Below, in pieces: positions 1 to 8,544 of a stretch of DNA of 43,025 nucleotides. Every line of letters begins with the position of its first letter. Position 1 is the stretch's first letter. The notes under the pieces are model-generated. The model saw only the letters and a program-made list of their open reading frames with translations, had not been told where the DNA came from and did not search any database. The translations under genes and the position numbers were made by a program. The stretch is from Stutzerimonas nosocomialis (lineage in GTDB: Bacteria; Pseudomonadota; Gammaproteobacteria; Pseudomonadales; Pseudomonadaceae), in assembly GCF_005876855.1 (NCBI RefSeq), contig NZ_QLAE01000040.1, positions 1 to 43,025 on the forward strand. The letters run 5' to 3'.

Positions 1-69
1 AGCTAGTCGCTCGGGGCGACCCACCCTCCCGCGTTCGACTGGTAAACTGGCCGCCTCTGTGGAGGCCCT

Positions 70-627
70 ATGCAAGACGACGACTTTTCCCTGTTCCAGT
101 CAGCCGTGCGCGGCGTGAAGCCGATCCGCCACGAGCGCGCCGAGACCGGAAAGGCACGCGACAACCGCGAGCAGATCGCGACACGCCGCGCCAACGCGAC
201 GGTGCGCACCGACGAGCCGCGTATCGACGGCCTGTCCGACCAGTTCGTCATCGACGTCGGCGCCGAAGACGAGCTGTACTGGAGCCGTGACGGCGTGCAG
301 GAGGCCCAGATGCGCAAGCTCAAGGCCGGGCAGATTCCGTTCGAGGGCAGCCTCGACCTGCACGGACTGACCGTCGAAAAGGCGCGAGAACAGCTGTGGG
401 ACTTCCTGGCCGAAGCCGGCAAATACGAGATCCGCTGCGTGCGCGTGACCCATGGCAAGGCCGCGCGGCTCGATGGCAAGCGGCCGCTGATCAAGAGCCA
501 CGTCAATACCTGGCTGCGTCAGCACCCGCAGGTTCTGGGCTTTACCTCGTGCCTGCCGCGCCATGGCGGCAGCGGCGCGCTGTACGTCATGCTCAAGCGC
601 ACCATGCTGGAGGGGCGGGACGAATAA
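70..627 (+). CDS. Smr-domain protein (SmrA/SmrB type)
   Basis: A 185-residue protein with a charged N-terminal half and a C-terminal Smr (small MutS-related) domain at about residues 95-180. The domain's hallmarks are visible: LDLHG near residue 98, a THGK motif near 140, and a GGSGALYV stretch near the C-terminus. Smr proteins are nucleic-acid endonucleases or nicking enzymes; E. coli SmrB, of similar length and layout, cleaves mRNA at collided ribosomes. The ATG follows a GGAGG-like site (around 61-65) at good spacing. It is upstream of folE on the same strand with a 93-base gap. Membership of the family is clear. Whether it is the SmrA or the SmrB orthologue cannot be decided by eye, so no symbol is given. 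Confidence 0.88.
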   Translation: MQDDDFSLFQSAVRGVKPIRHERAETGKARDNREQIATRRANATVRTDEPRIDGLSDQFVIDVGAEDELYWSRDGVQEAQMRKLKAGQIPFEGSLDLHGLTVEKAREQLWDFLAEAGKYEIRCVRVTHGKAARLDGKRPLIKSHVNTWLRQHPQVLGFTSCLPRHGGSGALYVMLKRTMLEGRDE

Positions 628-642
628 CGTACGAAACGTACG
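627..642. repeat. Tandem CGTACG palindromes upstream of folE
   Basis: The 7-mer ACGTACG occurs twice, separated by AA, just after the smr stop codon and about 80 bases before the folE start. Each copy contains the palindrome CGTACG and the two are 9 bases apart centre to centre. It could be a protein-binding site controlling folE, but no regulator is recognised and chance is possible. Confidence 0.3.
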
Positions 643-720
643 CCCATCCCGCACTTGCCAGCGCTGCGCTTGCCCCCTACCCTGCGCCTCTCGCGCTCCC
701 GACGCCTGACAGGTATTTCA

Positions 721-1266
721 ATGTCTCTGGAACAACACTACACCGCGATCCTTGGCCAGCTCGGCGAGGACGTCAACCGCGAAGGCCTGCTCGACACGCC
801 CAAACGCGCCGCCAAGGCCATGCAGTACCTGTGCAAGGGCTACCAGCAGACCCTCGAAGAGGTCACCAACGGCGCGCTGTTCAGCTCCGACAACAGCGAA
901 ATGGTGCTGGTCAGGAACATCGAGCTGTATTCGCTCTGCGAGCACCACATGCTGCCGTTCATTGGCAAGGCCCACGTCGCCTACCTGCCCAACGGCAAGG
1001 TGCTGGGCCTGTCCAAGGTCGCGCGCATCGTCGACATGTATGCCCGTCGCCTGCAGATCCAGGAGAACCTGACCCGCGAGATCGCCGAGGCGATCCAGAA
1101 CGTCACCGGTGCCTGGGGCGTCGCGGTGGTCATCGAGGCGCAGCACATGTGCATGATGATGCGCGGCGTGGAAAAGCAGAACTCCTCGATGGTCACCTCG
1201 GTGATGCTCGGGCAGTTCCGCGAGAATGCCGCCACGCGCAGCGAATTCCTGGGCCTGGTCCGCTGA
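721..1266 (+). CDS. folE: GTP cyclohydrolase I
   Basis: A 181-residue cytosolic enzyme that converts GTP to 7,8-dihydroneopterin triphosphate, the first step of tetrahydrofolate synthesis. The signature is visible: [10 protein letters not shown] (around residues 62-71) provides the zinc Cys and His ligands, and QHMCMMMRG (around 141-149) provides the second Cys. The length fits the shorter bacterial FolE proteins. The start is the ATG at 721 (MSLEQHY). An in-frame upstream ATG at 655 would add a basic, proline-rich extension unlike the family. Pseudomonads often carry more than one GTP cyclohydrolase I paralogue, and this may be the one usually named folE2 in P. aeruginosa. Convergent with the downstream GST gene, with a hairpin between them. 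Confidence 0.95.
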   Translation: MSLEQHYTAILGQLGEDVNREGLLDTPKRAAKAMQYLCKGYQQTLEEVTNGALFSSDNSEMVLVRNIELYSLCEHHMLPFIGKAHVAYLPNGKVLGLSKVARIVDMYARRLQIQENLTREIAEAIQNVTGAWGVAVVIEAQHMCMMMRGVEKQNSSMVTSVMLGQFRENAATRSEFLGLVR

Positions 1267-1278
1267 TTCGCCAATGAA

Positions 1279-1302
1279 AAGGGGCGCCGCCTGGCGCCCC
1301 TT
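1279..1302. terminator. Bidirectional terminator between folE and the GST gene
   Basis: A perfect 10-bp stem (AAGGGGCGCC / GGCGCCCCTT) with a 4-base loop lies between the convergent folE and GST genes. Read on the minus strand the stem runs into CCCCTTTTCA, a better U-tract than on the plus strand, so it should stop GST transcription well and folE transcription to some degree. Confidence 0.75.
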
Positions 1303-1335
1303 CGCTTCGCTACGGGCCTTGCCCGCCCCGCCTCG

Positions 1336-1938
1336 TCAGTCGTACATGCCGACATGCCGCGGATGGCTTGCCACCCGCTGCAGCCAGGCCCGTATCGCCG
1401 GATACGCCGCCAGATCGAATCCGCCCTCTTCGGCCACATGGGTGTAGGCATACAGCGCCACATCGGCGATCGAATACTGCTCGCCGACCAGATAAGGCGT
1501 GCGCTGCAGCTGCTGCTCCATCACCGCCAGGGCGTGATAGCCATCGAACTGCTTGGCCTCGTACTCCTCGCGGCGCTCCTCGGGCAGGCCGAGATAGAGC
1601 TTGATGTAGCGCGCCACCGCGATGTAGGGCTCATGGCTGTACTGTTCGAAGAACTGCCATTGCAGCACCTGGGTACGCAACCGCGGATCGCTCGGCAGGA
1701 ACTCGCTGCCGTCGGCCAGGTAGTTGAGAATCGCGTTGGACTCCCATAGGCAACTGCCGTCATCGAGTTCCAGCACCGGGATCTTGCCGTTCGGGTTCTT
1801 CTGCAGGAATTCCGGCGAGCGGCTCTCGCCGCGCAGGACATTGATCGGCACCCACTCGTACGCGCGGCCGAGCAGGTGCAGCATCAGCTTGACCTTGTAG
1901 CAATTACCCGAACGGTAATCGCCATAAACCTTGTACAT
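1336..1938 (-). CDS. Glutathione S-transferase family protein
   Basis: A 200-residue cytosolic GST. The N-terminal thioredoxin-like domain (about 1-80) starts MYKVYGDYRSGNCYKV, and the Ser or Cys near residues 10-13 is the likely catalytic position. NGKIPVLEL (about residues 50-58) carries the cis-proline, and WESNAILNYLA binds the glutathione glutamyl group. The C-terminal helical domain (about 90-200) has the SIADVALYAY N-capping motif typical of the fold. Substrate cannot be inferred. It begins 21 bases after the aminotransferase stop on the same strand, so the two are probably cotranscribed. Confidence 0.9.
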   Translation of the reverse strand: MYKVYGDYRSGNCYKVKLMLHLLGRAYEWVPINVLRGESRSPEFLQKNPNGKIPVLELDDGSCLWESNAILNYLADGSEFLPSDPRLRTQVLQWQFFEQYSHEPYIAVARYIKLYLGLPEERREEYEAKQFDGYHALAVMEQQLQRTPYLVGEQYSIADVALYAYTHVAEEGGFDLAAYPAIRAWLQRVASHPRHVGMYD

Positions 1939-1959
1939 GACATCCCCCTCGCTCTCGCT

Positions 1960-3126
1960 TTAGGCCGCCTCGGCCGGCAACGCCTCACGAATCACCGCCG
2001 CCAGCCGACGCAGCCCCTCGCCAAGCCGGTCGGGGCCGACATGGCTGAAATTCAACCGCAGATGGCCCGGATGCCGATCCGGGTCGACGAAGAACGGCTC
2101 GCCCGGCATGAAGGCGACGTTGCGCTGCAGCGCCGCGTCGAGCAGCGTGCGCGTATCGAGCGGCTGCCTGAGCGTCAGCCAGAAGAACAACCCGCCCTGG
2201 GGAATCTCCCAGTCGGCCAGGTCGGCGAAATGCTCGAGCAACGCCGCCTGCATGGCATCGCGGCGAAGGCGGTAGAAGTCGCGCAGCTCGGCCAGGTGGG
2301 CGCGATACTGCTCGCTGCCGAGCCACTGCAAGGCCTGCCACTGGCCGATGCGATTGGTGTGCAGGTCCGCCGACTGCTTGAGGCGCAGCAGGTAGGGGAA
2401 CAGGTCCGGCGAAGCGATCAGGTAGCCGACCCGCAATCCCGGCAGCAGGGTCTTGGAAACCGTACCGGTGTAGATCCAGCTGGCCTTGCGCAACCGGCTG
2501 ACGATGGGACGCGCACAGCCCTCGTCGAACACCAGTTCGCGATAGGGCTCGTCCTCGATCAGGGCTACGCCGAACTCGTCGAGCAGCGCGGCGACCGCCT
2601 CGCGCTTGGCTTCGCTGTAGCGCACCGCCGAGGGATTCTGGAAGGTCGGGATCAGGTAGGCGAAGGCCGGCGTGCTGCGCTCCAGCGCACGGCGCAGCGC
2701 CTCGAGTTGCGGACCGTCGCTTTCCTGCGGGACGGCGATGCAATCGGCACCGAAGAACTGGAACGCCTGCAGTGCCGCCAGGTAGGTCGGCGCTTCGAGC
2801 AGGACCTCGGTACCCGGGTCGATGAACAGCTTGGAGGCCAGGTCCAGCGTCTGCTGCGAACCACTGACGATGAGCACCTGGCTCGCCTCGCAGGGCACGC
2901 CGAGCGCCCGCGCCTCGGCTGCGATGGCTTCGCGCAGCGCAGGCTCGCCCTCGCTCATCCCGTACTGGCCGAGGGCTGCCGGCATCGGCGCCCAGTCGAC
3001 CTTGGGCAGCATCGCCTCGGCCGGCAACCCACCGGCGAACGACATGACTTCGGGACGCTGCGCGGCAGCCAGGATTTCACGGATCAGGGAGCTTTTCAGG
3101 CGGTCGACGCGTTTCGAGAAAGCCAT
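1960..3126 (-). CDS. PLP-dependent aminotransferase, class I/II (2-aminoadipate type)
   Basis: A 388-residue fold-type I aminotransferase. The N-terminus (MSFAGGLPAEAMLP) matches the LysN/2-aminoadipate and MocR-associated group of class I/II enzymes. YTGTVSKTLLPGLRVGYL contains the Schiff-base lysine, and LIEDEPYRELVFD contains the Asp that pairs with the pyridine nitrogen. FSHVGPDRLGEGLRRL lies near the C-terminus, and the Arg in LRLNFSH is the usual carboxylate binder. The exact substrate (2-aminoadipate, aromatic or branched amino acid) is not determinable here. It is divergent from the MarR gene across 80 bases with a shared operator-like repeat, so it is probably regulated by that protein. 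Confidence 0.88.
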   Translation of the reverse strand: MAFSKRVDRLKSSLIREILAAAQRPEVMSFAGGLPAEAMLPKVDWAPMPAALGQYGMSEGEPALREAIAAEARALGVPCEASQVLIVSGSQQTLDLASKLFIDPGTEVLLEAPTYLAALQAFQFFGADCIAVPQESDGPQLEALRRALERSTPAFAYLIPTFQNPSAVRYSEAKREAVAALLDEFGVALIEDEPYRELVFDEGCARPIVSRLRKASWIYTGTVSKTLLPGLRVGYLIASPDLFPYLLRLKQSADLHTNRIGQWQALQWLGSEQYRAHLAELRDFYRLRRDAMQAALLEHFADLADWEIPQGGLFFWLTLRQPLDTRTLLDAALQRNVAFMPGEPFFVDPDRHPGHLRLNFSHVGPDRLGEGLRRLAAVIREALPAEAA

Positions 3127-3157
3127 GGGAGTACCGGATGCAGGGGCGGGACAAATG

Positions 3158-3197
3158 AGTCAAACTACTTGACCGAAAGTACGCCCCCACCGATAAA
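3158..3197. promoter_or_regulatory. Divergent control region with MarR-type inverted repeat
   Basis: Between the divergent aminotransferase and marR genes lies a perfect inverted repeat, GTCAA-N5-TTGAC (3159-3173). Its right arm begins a plus-strand -35-like TTGACC (3169-3174). This is followed after 17 bases by GATAAA (3192-3197), a 4/6 match to the -10 consensus. Its left arm gives TTGACT on the minus strand, facing the aminotransferase. A bound MarR dimer would cover both -35 elements. The predicted start of the marR transcript lies only a few bases before its ATG at 3207, so the mRNA may be leaderless or nearly so. Confidence 0.5.
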
Positions 3198-3206
3198 AAC
3201 GTCAAT

Positions 3207-3650
3207 ATGCCTGACCTAAAAAAAAGCGCCGTTCAGCGTCAGTTCATGGAAAGCCTGTTCCACGGCTACCAGGCGTTCACCGCCAAGCCCGACGAAATCC
3301 TGGCGCGGCGCGGACTGTCGCGGGTGCACCATCGCATCCTGTTCTTCATCGCCAGCTATCCAGGGCTCAGCGTGACCGGCCTGCTCGGCCATCTGGGCGT
3401 CAGCAAGCAGGCGCTCAACATTCCGCTGCGCCAGCTGATCGAGATGCATCTGGTGGAAAGCCTCACGGCCGAAGAGGACAAGCGCAAACGCCTGTTACGG
3501 CTGTCGGCCCAGGGCGCGAAGCTGGAGCAGGCGCTGCGCCGTGAGCAGGCGCGGCTGCTGGAGAAGGTGTTCGCCGAGGTCGGCGAGACGGCGGTCGAAG
3601 GCTGGCAGGCGGTCAACCAGGCCCTGGCGCGCCTGCACAGGCACCGCTGA
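3207..3650 (+). CDS. MarR family transcriptional regulator
   Basis: A 147-residue winged-helix regulator. The central stretch at about 45-110 has the MarR layout: LSRVHHRILFFIASYPGLSVTGLLGHLGVSKQALNIPLRQL is the helix-turn-helix, and EEDKRKRLLRLSAQG is the beta-wing. N- and C-terminal helices form the dimer interface. Members of this family usually repress their own gene and a divergent neighbour. Here that is the aminotransferase-GST unit, and a matching inverted repeat lies in the shared intergenic region. The ligand is unknown. No clear Shine-Dalgarno sequence precedes the ATG, which agrees with the short or absent leader suggested by the promoter match. It ends 19 bases before the convergent fleR. 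Confidence 0.88.
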   Translation: MPDLKKSAVQRQFMESLFHGYQAFTAKPDEILARRGLSRVHHRILFFIASYPGLSVTGLLGHLGVSKQALNIPLRQLIEMHLVESLTAEEDKRKRLLRLSAQGAKLEQALRREQARLLEKVFAEVGETAVEGWQAVNQALARLHRHR

Positions 3651-3669
3651 GCGCCGCCTCGCGGGCCAC

Positions 3670-5055
3670 TCAGCTGGCGTAGAGATAGGCCTCGACGTCG
3701 AACCCGGCATCGCGCATCTGGGCCAGCTTGTAACGCAGCGTACGCGGGCTGATGCCGAGGCGATCCGCCGCCTCCTTGCGCCGCCCGCGCTCGTTGCGCA
3801 AGGTGTCGATGATCACCTGGAATTCGCACCGGCGCAGATCCTCGCCCAGCCCCGCCGCGCTTTGCGCCGCCTCGCTAACCGGAGCCGCCGGCGCTGCGCT
3901 GGCGGCAGCCGGCGGCACCAGGCCGATGGTCGAATTCAGGCACAGGTCGTGGGGCTGGATCAGTCCGCCCTGCTGCAGGATCAAGGCGCGCTGGATGGCA
4001 TTGTCCAGCTCCCGGACGTTCCCCGGCCATGGATGGGCCAGCAGGCAGCGCTGGGCATTGCCCGACAGGCGCACCGAGCCGGCCTTCATCTTCTGGGCGT
4101 GCATCGCCAGCAGGCGTTCGGCCAGGGGCAGGATGTCGGCCGGACGCGCGCGCAGCGGCGGCCAGGCCAGGGGGAACACCGAAAGCCGGTAAAACAGGTC
4201 CTCGCGGAATCGCCCGGCCGCGACTTCGGCCGCCAGGTCACGGTTGGTGGTGGCGATCACCCGGATGTCGAGGGTGATCGGCTTGCGGGCACCGACGCGC
4301 TCGACCTCGCGCTCCTGCAGTACGCGCAGCAGCTTGGCCTGCAGCCCAAGCGGCATTTCGGTGATTTCATCCAGCAGAAGGGTTCCGCCGTTCGCTTGCT
4401 CGAACTTGCCGGGCTGGGCCGCGATGGCGCCGGTGAAAGCGCCCTTCTCGTGGCCGAACAGCATGGCTTCGAGCATGTTGTCCGGGATCGCCGCACAGTT
4501 GATGGCGATGAACGGGCTGCCCTGGCGAGGGGATTGCTGGTGGATGTAGCGCGCCAGTACCTCCTTGCCGGTGCCGGACTCGCCCGAGATCAGGACGGTG
4601 GAGTCGCTCCGGGCGACCCGCGCCGACAACGCCAGCAGCTGCTGGCTGGCCGGCTCGCAGGCAACCGGGCCCTCGCGATCGGATCGGCCCAGGTGGCCGC
4701 AGGCATGCCGCGCCACCAGTTCGAGCAGCGTACGCGGCTCGAATGGCTTGACCAGGTAATCCACGGCGCCGAGACGCATGGCCTCGACCGCTCGCTCGAC
4801 CGCGCCGTAGGCCGTCATCAGCAACACCGGAATCTGCGGGTAGCGGGTGCGCACCATTCGCAGCAGCGCATGGCCGTCCATGCCCGGCATGTTCACGTCG
4901 CTGAGTACCAGGCCGAAGGCCTCTTCCTGCAACGCTACCAGCGCGGCTTCGGCGCAATCCACGGCTCTGTGCTCGTGGCCGCCAAGCATCAGCGTATCGC
5001 CAAGCGCCTCGCGCAAGGCCCGATCGTCTTCGACCAGCAGGATCTTCGCTGTCAT
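3670..5055 (-). CDS. fleR: Sigma-54-dependent flagellar response regulator FleR
   Basis: A 461-residue NtrC-family activator. A receiver domain (about 1-120) has an acidic pocket in LLVEDD and a phospho-acceptor Asp in LSDVNMPGMDG (about residue 53). The AAA+ domain (about 140-370) has Walker A GESGTGKE, the sigma-54 contact loop GAFTGA, and GNVREL. A Fis-type helix-turn-helix follows at the C-terminus (RLGISPRTLRYKL). In P. aeruginosa FleR, phosphorylated by FleS, activates class III genes for basal body and hook. A GTG codon at 5064 would overlap the fleS stop, but AAGGAG lies 8 bases before the ATG at 5055, so the latter is preferred. Follows fleS in the same operon. Confidence 0.93.
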   Translation of the reverse strand: MTAKILLVEDDRALREALGDTLMLGGHEHRAVDCAEAALVALQEEAFGLVLSDVNMPGMDGHALLRMVRTRYPQIPVLLMTAYGAVERAVEAMRLGAVDYLVKPFEPRTLLELVARHACGHLGRSDREGPVACEPASQQLLALSARVARSDSTVLISGESGTGKEVLARYIHQQSPRQGSPFIAINCAAIPDNMLEAMLFGHEKGAFTGAIAAQPGKFEQANGGTLLLDEITEMPLGLQAKLLRVLQEREVERVGARKPITLDIRVIATTNRDLAAEVAAGRFREDLFYRLSVFPLAWPPLRARPADILPLAERLLAMHAQKMKAGSVRLSGNAQRCLLAHPWPGNVRELDNAIQRALILQQGGLIQPHDLCLNSTIGLVPPAAASAAPAAPVSEAAQSAAGLGEDLRRCEFQVIIDTLRNERGRRKEAADRLGISPRTLRYKLAQMRDAGFDVEAYLYAS

Positions 5056-5060
5056 GGACT

Positions 5061-6257
5061 TCACTCCTTGTTTCCGGCCGCAGCCGGGAAAATCAGCGGT
5101 AGCGACAGCAGCACGCAGGTGCCGCGTCCGGGACGCGACAACAGGCTCAACTGGCCCTGGTGAGCGCGCGTCACCGCCTGTACGACCGCAAGACCCAGGC
5201 CCGTGCCGGTGGTCTTGGTGGTAAGAAAGGGTTCACCCAGGCGCGCCAGCAACGCCGGCTCGATACCCGGGCCGTTGTCGCTCACGCAGAGCCGGAGCGT
5301 CGTCCCGCGGGTGTAGAAATGCACCTTGATCCGCGCCTCGCGGCCGGCAGCCTGGATGGCGTTCTCCAGCAGGTTGAGCAGCGCGCCCACCAGGGTGTCG
5401 CGATTGCAGAGCAACTCGCCGGCGTGGCTGTCGCACTGCCAGCGCACCGCCACGCCCTCGACCTGGGTCTCGGCCGCCAGACGCAGGGCCTGCAACAGCG
5501 CCCCCGGGCTCAGACGGTCGGACATCGGCAGATCGCCCCGGGCGAACACCAGCATGTCGCGCACCTGATGCTCGAGCTCATGCAACCGCTCCTTGAGGCG
5601 GCCGGCGAAGCGCTGCCGGTGCTCGACCGCCAGCGCCGCGTCTGTCAGGTGGCCAGCGTAGAGCAGCGCCGCGGACAACGGCGTGCGAATCTGATGCGCC
5701 AGCGACGCGACCATCCTGCCCAGCGAGGAAAGCCGTTCGTGGCGAGCCAGTTGCGCCTGCAGGTGACGGGTTTCCGTCAGATCGGTGAGCAGCACCAACT
5801 GGCCCGGTTCGTCGGCCAGCGAGCGCGTGGCGATGGACAGGCGGCGGCCGTTGGACAGGGAAATCTCGTGGCCGTCATCGCGGCGCGGCGCGAAGCTGCG
5901 CGCAATGACGTCGCGCCAGCGCTCGCCTTGAAGCGGGCCGTCCAGCAGCTGGCATGCGGCAGGATTGGCCTCGCTGACGCGTCCTGCGCCATCGATCACG
6001 ATCACACCACCGGGCAGCAGGTCGAGCAGATTGCGCAGGCGCCCGGCAAGACGCTCCTTTTCCGCCAGCTCCTGCTCACGCTGCGCCCCGGCCAGCGCCA
6101 GTTCCTGCTTGAGTTCAGCCACGCGGTCTTCGAGCATTCCGTGCGACTGCCCCAGTTGGGCGGAGATCTGGCTGAACCGCCGCAGCGACTGCTCCAGCTC
6201 GAGCGTCGTCGCGGGCTCGGCGGATTCGGGGCTGGTCGGGTGGGTGATGGGCTTCAC
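5061..6257 (-). CDS. fleS: Sensor histidine kinase FleS
   Basis: About 398 residues and cytosolic, since no transmembrane segment is seen. An N-terminal coiled coil (about 15-80) precedes a PAS domain (about 80-170) containing GGVIVIDGAGRVSEANPAACQLL. Next come the dimerisation/phosphoacceptor H-box (SLAHQIRTPLSA, His about 188) and a HATPase domain with LLNLLENAIQAA, DNGPGIEP and TGTGLGLAVV. It phosphorylates FleR. Start choice: the reading frame stays open upstream to 6374. However, the in-frame ATG at 6311 lies inside a near-consensus sigma-54 promoter, and the first ATG at 6374 lies inside the fleQ terminator. Neither can be in the fleS message. The GTG at 6257 (MKPITHPTS) gives a length close to P. 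aeruginosa FleS (about 402). No strong Shine-Dalgarno is seen, so a TTG at 6278 remains possible. Confidence 0.9.
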   Translation of the reverse strand: MKPITHPTSPESAEPATTLELEQSLRRFSQISAQLGQSHGMLEDRVAELKQELALAGAQREQELAEKERLAGRLRNLLDLLPGGVIVIDGAGRVSEANPAACQLLDGPLQGERWRDVIARSFAPRRDDGHEISLSNGRRLSIATRSLADEPGQLVLLTDLTETRHLQAQLARHERLSSLGRMVASLAHQIRTPLSAALLYAGHLTDAALAVEHRQRFAGRLKERLHELEHQVRDMLVFARGDLPMSDRLSPGALLQALRLAAETQVEGVAVRWQCDSHAGELLCNRDTLVGALLNLLENAIQAAGREARIKVHFYTRGTTLRLCVSDNGPGIEPALLARLGEPFLTTKTTGTGLGLAVVQAVTRAHQGQLSLLSRPGRGTCVLLSLPLIFPAAAGNKE

Positions 6258-6302
6258 TGCGCGTACTCGTGCCGTCAAAAGATGGGCGTTCGCAGGGGCA
6301 GC

Positions 6303-6318
6303 AGCAAACATCGTGCCC
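6303..6318 (-). promoter_or_regulatory. Sigma-54 promoter of fleSR
   Basis: Minus strand GGGCACG-ATGT-TTGCT matches the TGGCACG-N4-TTGCW consensus at 11 of 12 positions, with the invariant GG and GC spaced correctly. Predicted start near 6292, some 35 bases before the GTG of fleS. In P. aeruginosa fleSR is a class II gene activated by FleQ with RpoN, and this site fits that. Confidence 0.85.
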
Positions 6319-6360
6319 GGCCGTGGCCGCAACCGGACGAACGGAGCAAGGGCGGATACG

Positions 6361-6386
6361 AAAACGCCCCGCACGTGGCGGGGCGT
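6361..6386 (-). terminator. Rho-independent terminator of fleQ
   Basis: Minus strand ACGCCCCGC-CACGT-GCGGGGCGT followed by TTTT: a perfect 9-bp GC-rich stem with a 5-base loop, about 20 bases after the fleQ stop. It separates fleQ from the independently promoted fleSR unit. Confidence 0.9.
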
Positions 6387-6406
6387 CGGTGAAACGCAAC
6401 CAGACG

Positions 6407-7879
<1,473 letters not shown>

Positions 7880-7959
7880 CGTGGTTTCAGAACTCTATGG
7901 GGCTGGAAGAAAGCCGGCGCTACGTCCACGACGATCGCACCAACAGGCATTTGGCCACT

Positions 7960-7988
7960 AGTTAAGTAAAAAATGAGCACTGAGTCAA
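7960..7988 (-). promoter_or_regulatory. Candidate sigma-70 promoter of fleQ
   Basis: In the AT-rich 220-base gap upstream of fleQ, minus-strand TTGACT (7983-7988) is followed after exactly 17 bases by TTAACT (7960-7965). The -35 is strong (5/6) but the -10 is weak (3/6). fleQ of P. aeruginosa is known to be sigma-70-dependent. The remaining sequence of this gap shows no gene. Confidence 0.4.
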
Positions 7989-8052
7989 ATTTATGACGTG
8001 ATTTAAACACGAAGACGGTTAGGTAACGCAACCACGAAAGTGAGGCATCGGT

Positions 8053-8070
8053 GCCGGAAATGATTCCGGC
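8053..8070. repeat. Inverted repeat between fliT and fleQ
   Basis: Perfect 7-bp arms GCCGGAA / TTCCGGC around a 4-base ATGA loop, 30 bases after the fliT stop. No U-tract follows on either strand, so it is either a weak terminator or attenuator for fliT, or a protein-binding site upstream of the fleQ promoter. Confidence 0.45.
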
Positions 8071-8099
8071 GCGACGGGCGGGAGGGCGAAGCGGCGGGA

Positions 8100-8396
8100 T
8101 CAGCCGAAAAGCTGGTAGACCTTCGCCCCCTGCTTGGACTGGTTGAGCTGCATGAGCTCATCGGCGATGCGGCGCTGCTCGGCCTGGCACATTCCGACCA
8201 GTTCGCGATAGAGCTCGAGCAATTCCTGGATGCGCAGGCGAATGACGCCCTCGTCCCGCTCCGGCTCCCGCATCGCGTCTTCCACGGCTTGCCGGCACAG
8301 CAGGTCCAGCTCGCCGATGGCGGTCCAGTCCTGCTGCGCCAGGGCCGAGCGCAACGCGCTGCCGGTTTCTTCGAGACGCTTCACAGAGGCATTCAT
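8100..8396 (-). CDS. fliT: FliT-like flagellar export chaperone/regulator
   Basis: A 98-residue, highly charged, largely helical protein with no signal peptide (MNASVKRLEETGSALRSAL...). Size, predicted all-helical content and position immediately upstream of fleQ match the small FliT-type gene found between fliS and fleQ in other pseudomonads (fleP/PA1096 in P. aeruginosa). FliT proteins chaperone the cap protein FliD and can bind other export or regulatory partners. Sequence conservation in this family is poor, so the call rests mainly on context. The ATG at 8396 is chosen; the open frame extends upstream to 8690 but crosses a promoter and hairpin. fliD and fliS are not in the window. A consensus sigma-28 promoter precedes the gene, fitting a late flagellar function. 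Confidence 0.6.
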   Translation of the reverse strand: MNASVKRLEETGSALRSALAQQDWTAIGELDLLCRQAVEDAMREPERDEGVIRLRIQELLELYRELVGMCQAEQRRIADELMQLNQSKQGAKVYQLFG

Positions 8397-8443
8397 GAAT
8401 CTACTCCGATTGTCCTGCGTCACCGGGCATCCACCGGGACGGT

Positions 8444-8496
8444 AAAAAGGCGCGCTGTTCGCCGCTTGACCCTTTATCGGCAAGCGGCGGAACAGC
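8444..8496 (-). terminator. Long hairpin upstream of fliT, terminator-like
   Basis: Arms at 8454-8468 and 8481-8496 pair over 15 bp (GCTGTTC plus GCCGCTTG against CAAGCGGC and GAACAGC) with one bulged G. On the minus strand the stem is followed by GCGCC and then five Ts. It probably ends transcription coming from the lipoprotein/ccm side. The spacer before the T-run is longer than ideal. The sigma-28 -10 box lies mainly in the loop. Confidence 0.5.
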
Positions 8497-8500
8497 TTTA
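8474..8500 (-). promoter_or_regulatory. Sigma-28 (FliA) promoter of fliT
   Basis: Minus strand TAAAGCTG-N11-GCCGATAA. The -10 box GCCGATAA is an exact match and the -35 box TAAAG is correct at exactly the consensus spacing of 11. The predicted start near 8467 leaves a leader of about 70 bases before the fliT ATG. Confidence 0.8.
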
Positions 8501-8544
8501 GCCCGAATGACCGTCGCAGCCGCTCGCCAGAGCGTGCCGTCGAT

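Noticed and set aside
1-69. Possible upstream gene or promoter at the left edge
   Set aside because: Too short to judge. A TAAACT -10-like hexamer occurs near 43-48 but has no matching -35.
7981-8012. Possible Vfr/CRP-like site upstream of fleQ (TGACGTGATTTAAACAC)
   Set aside because: Vfr represses fleQ in P. aeruginosa, so I looked. Only one half-site resembles TGTGA, and the second half does not match at the required spacing.
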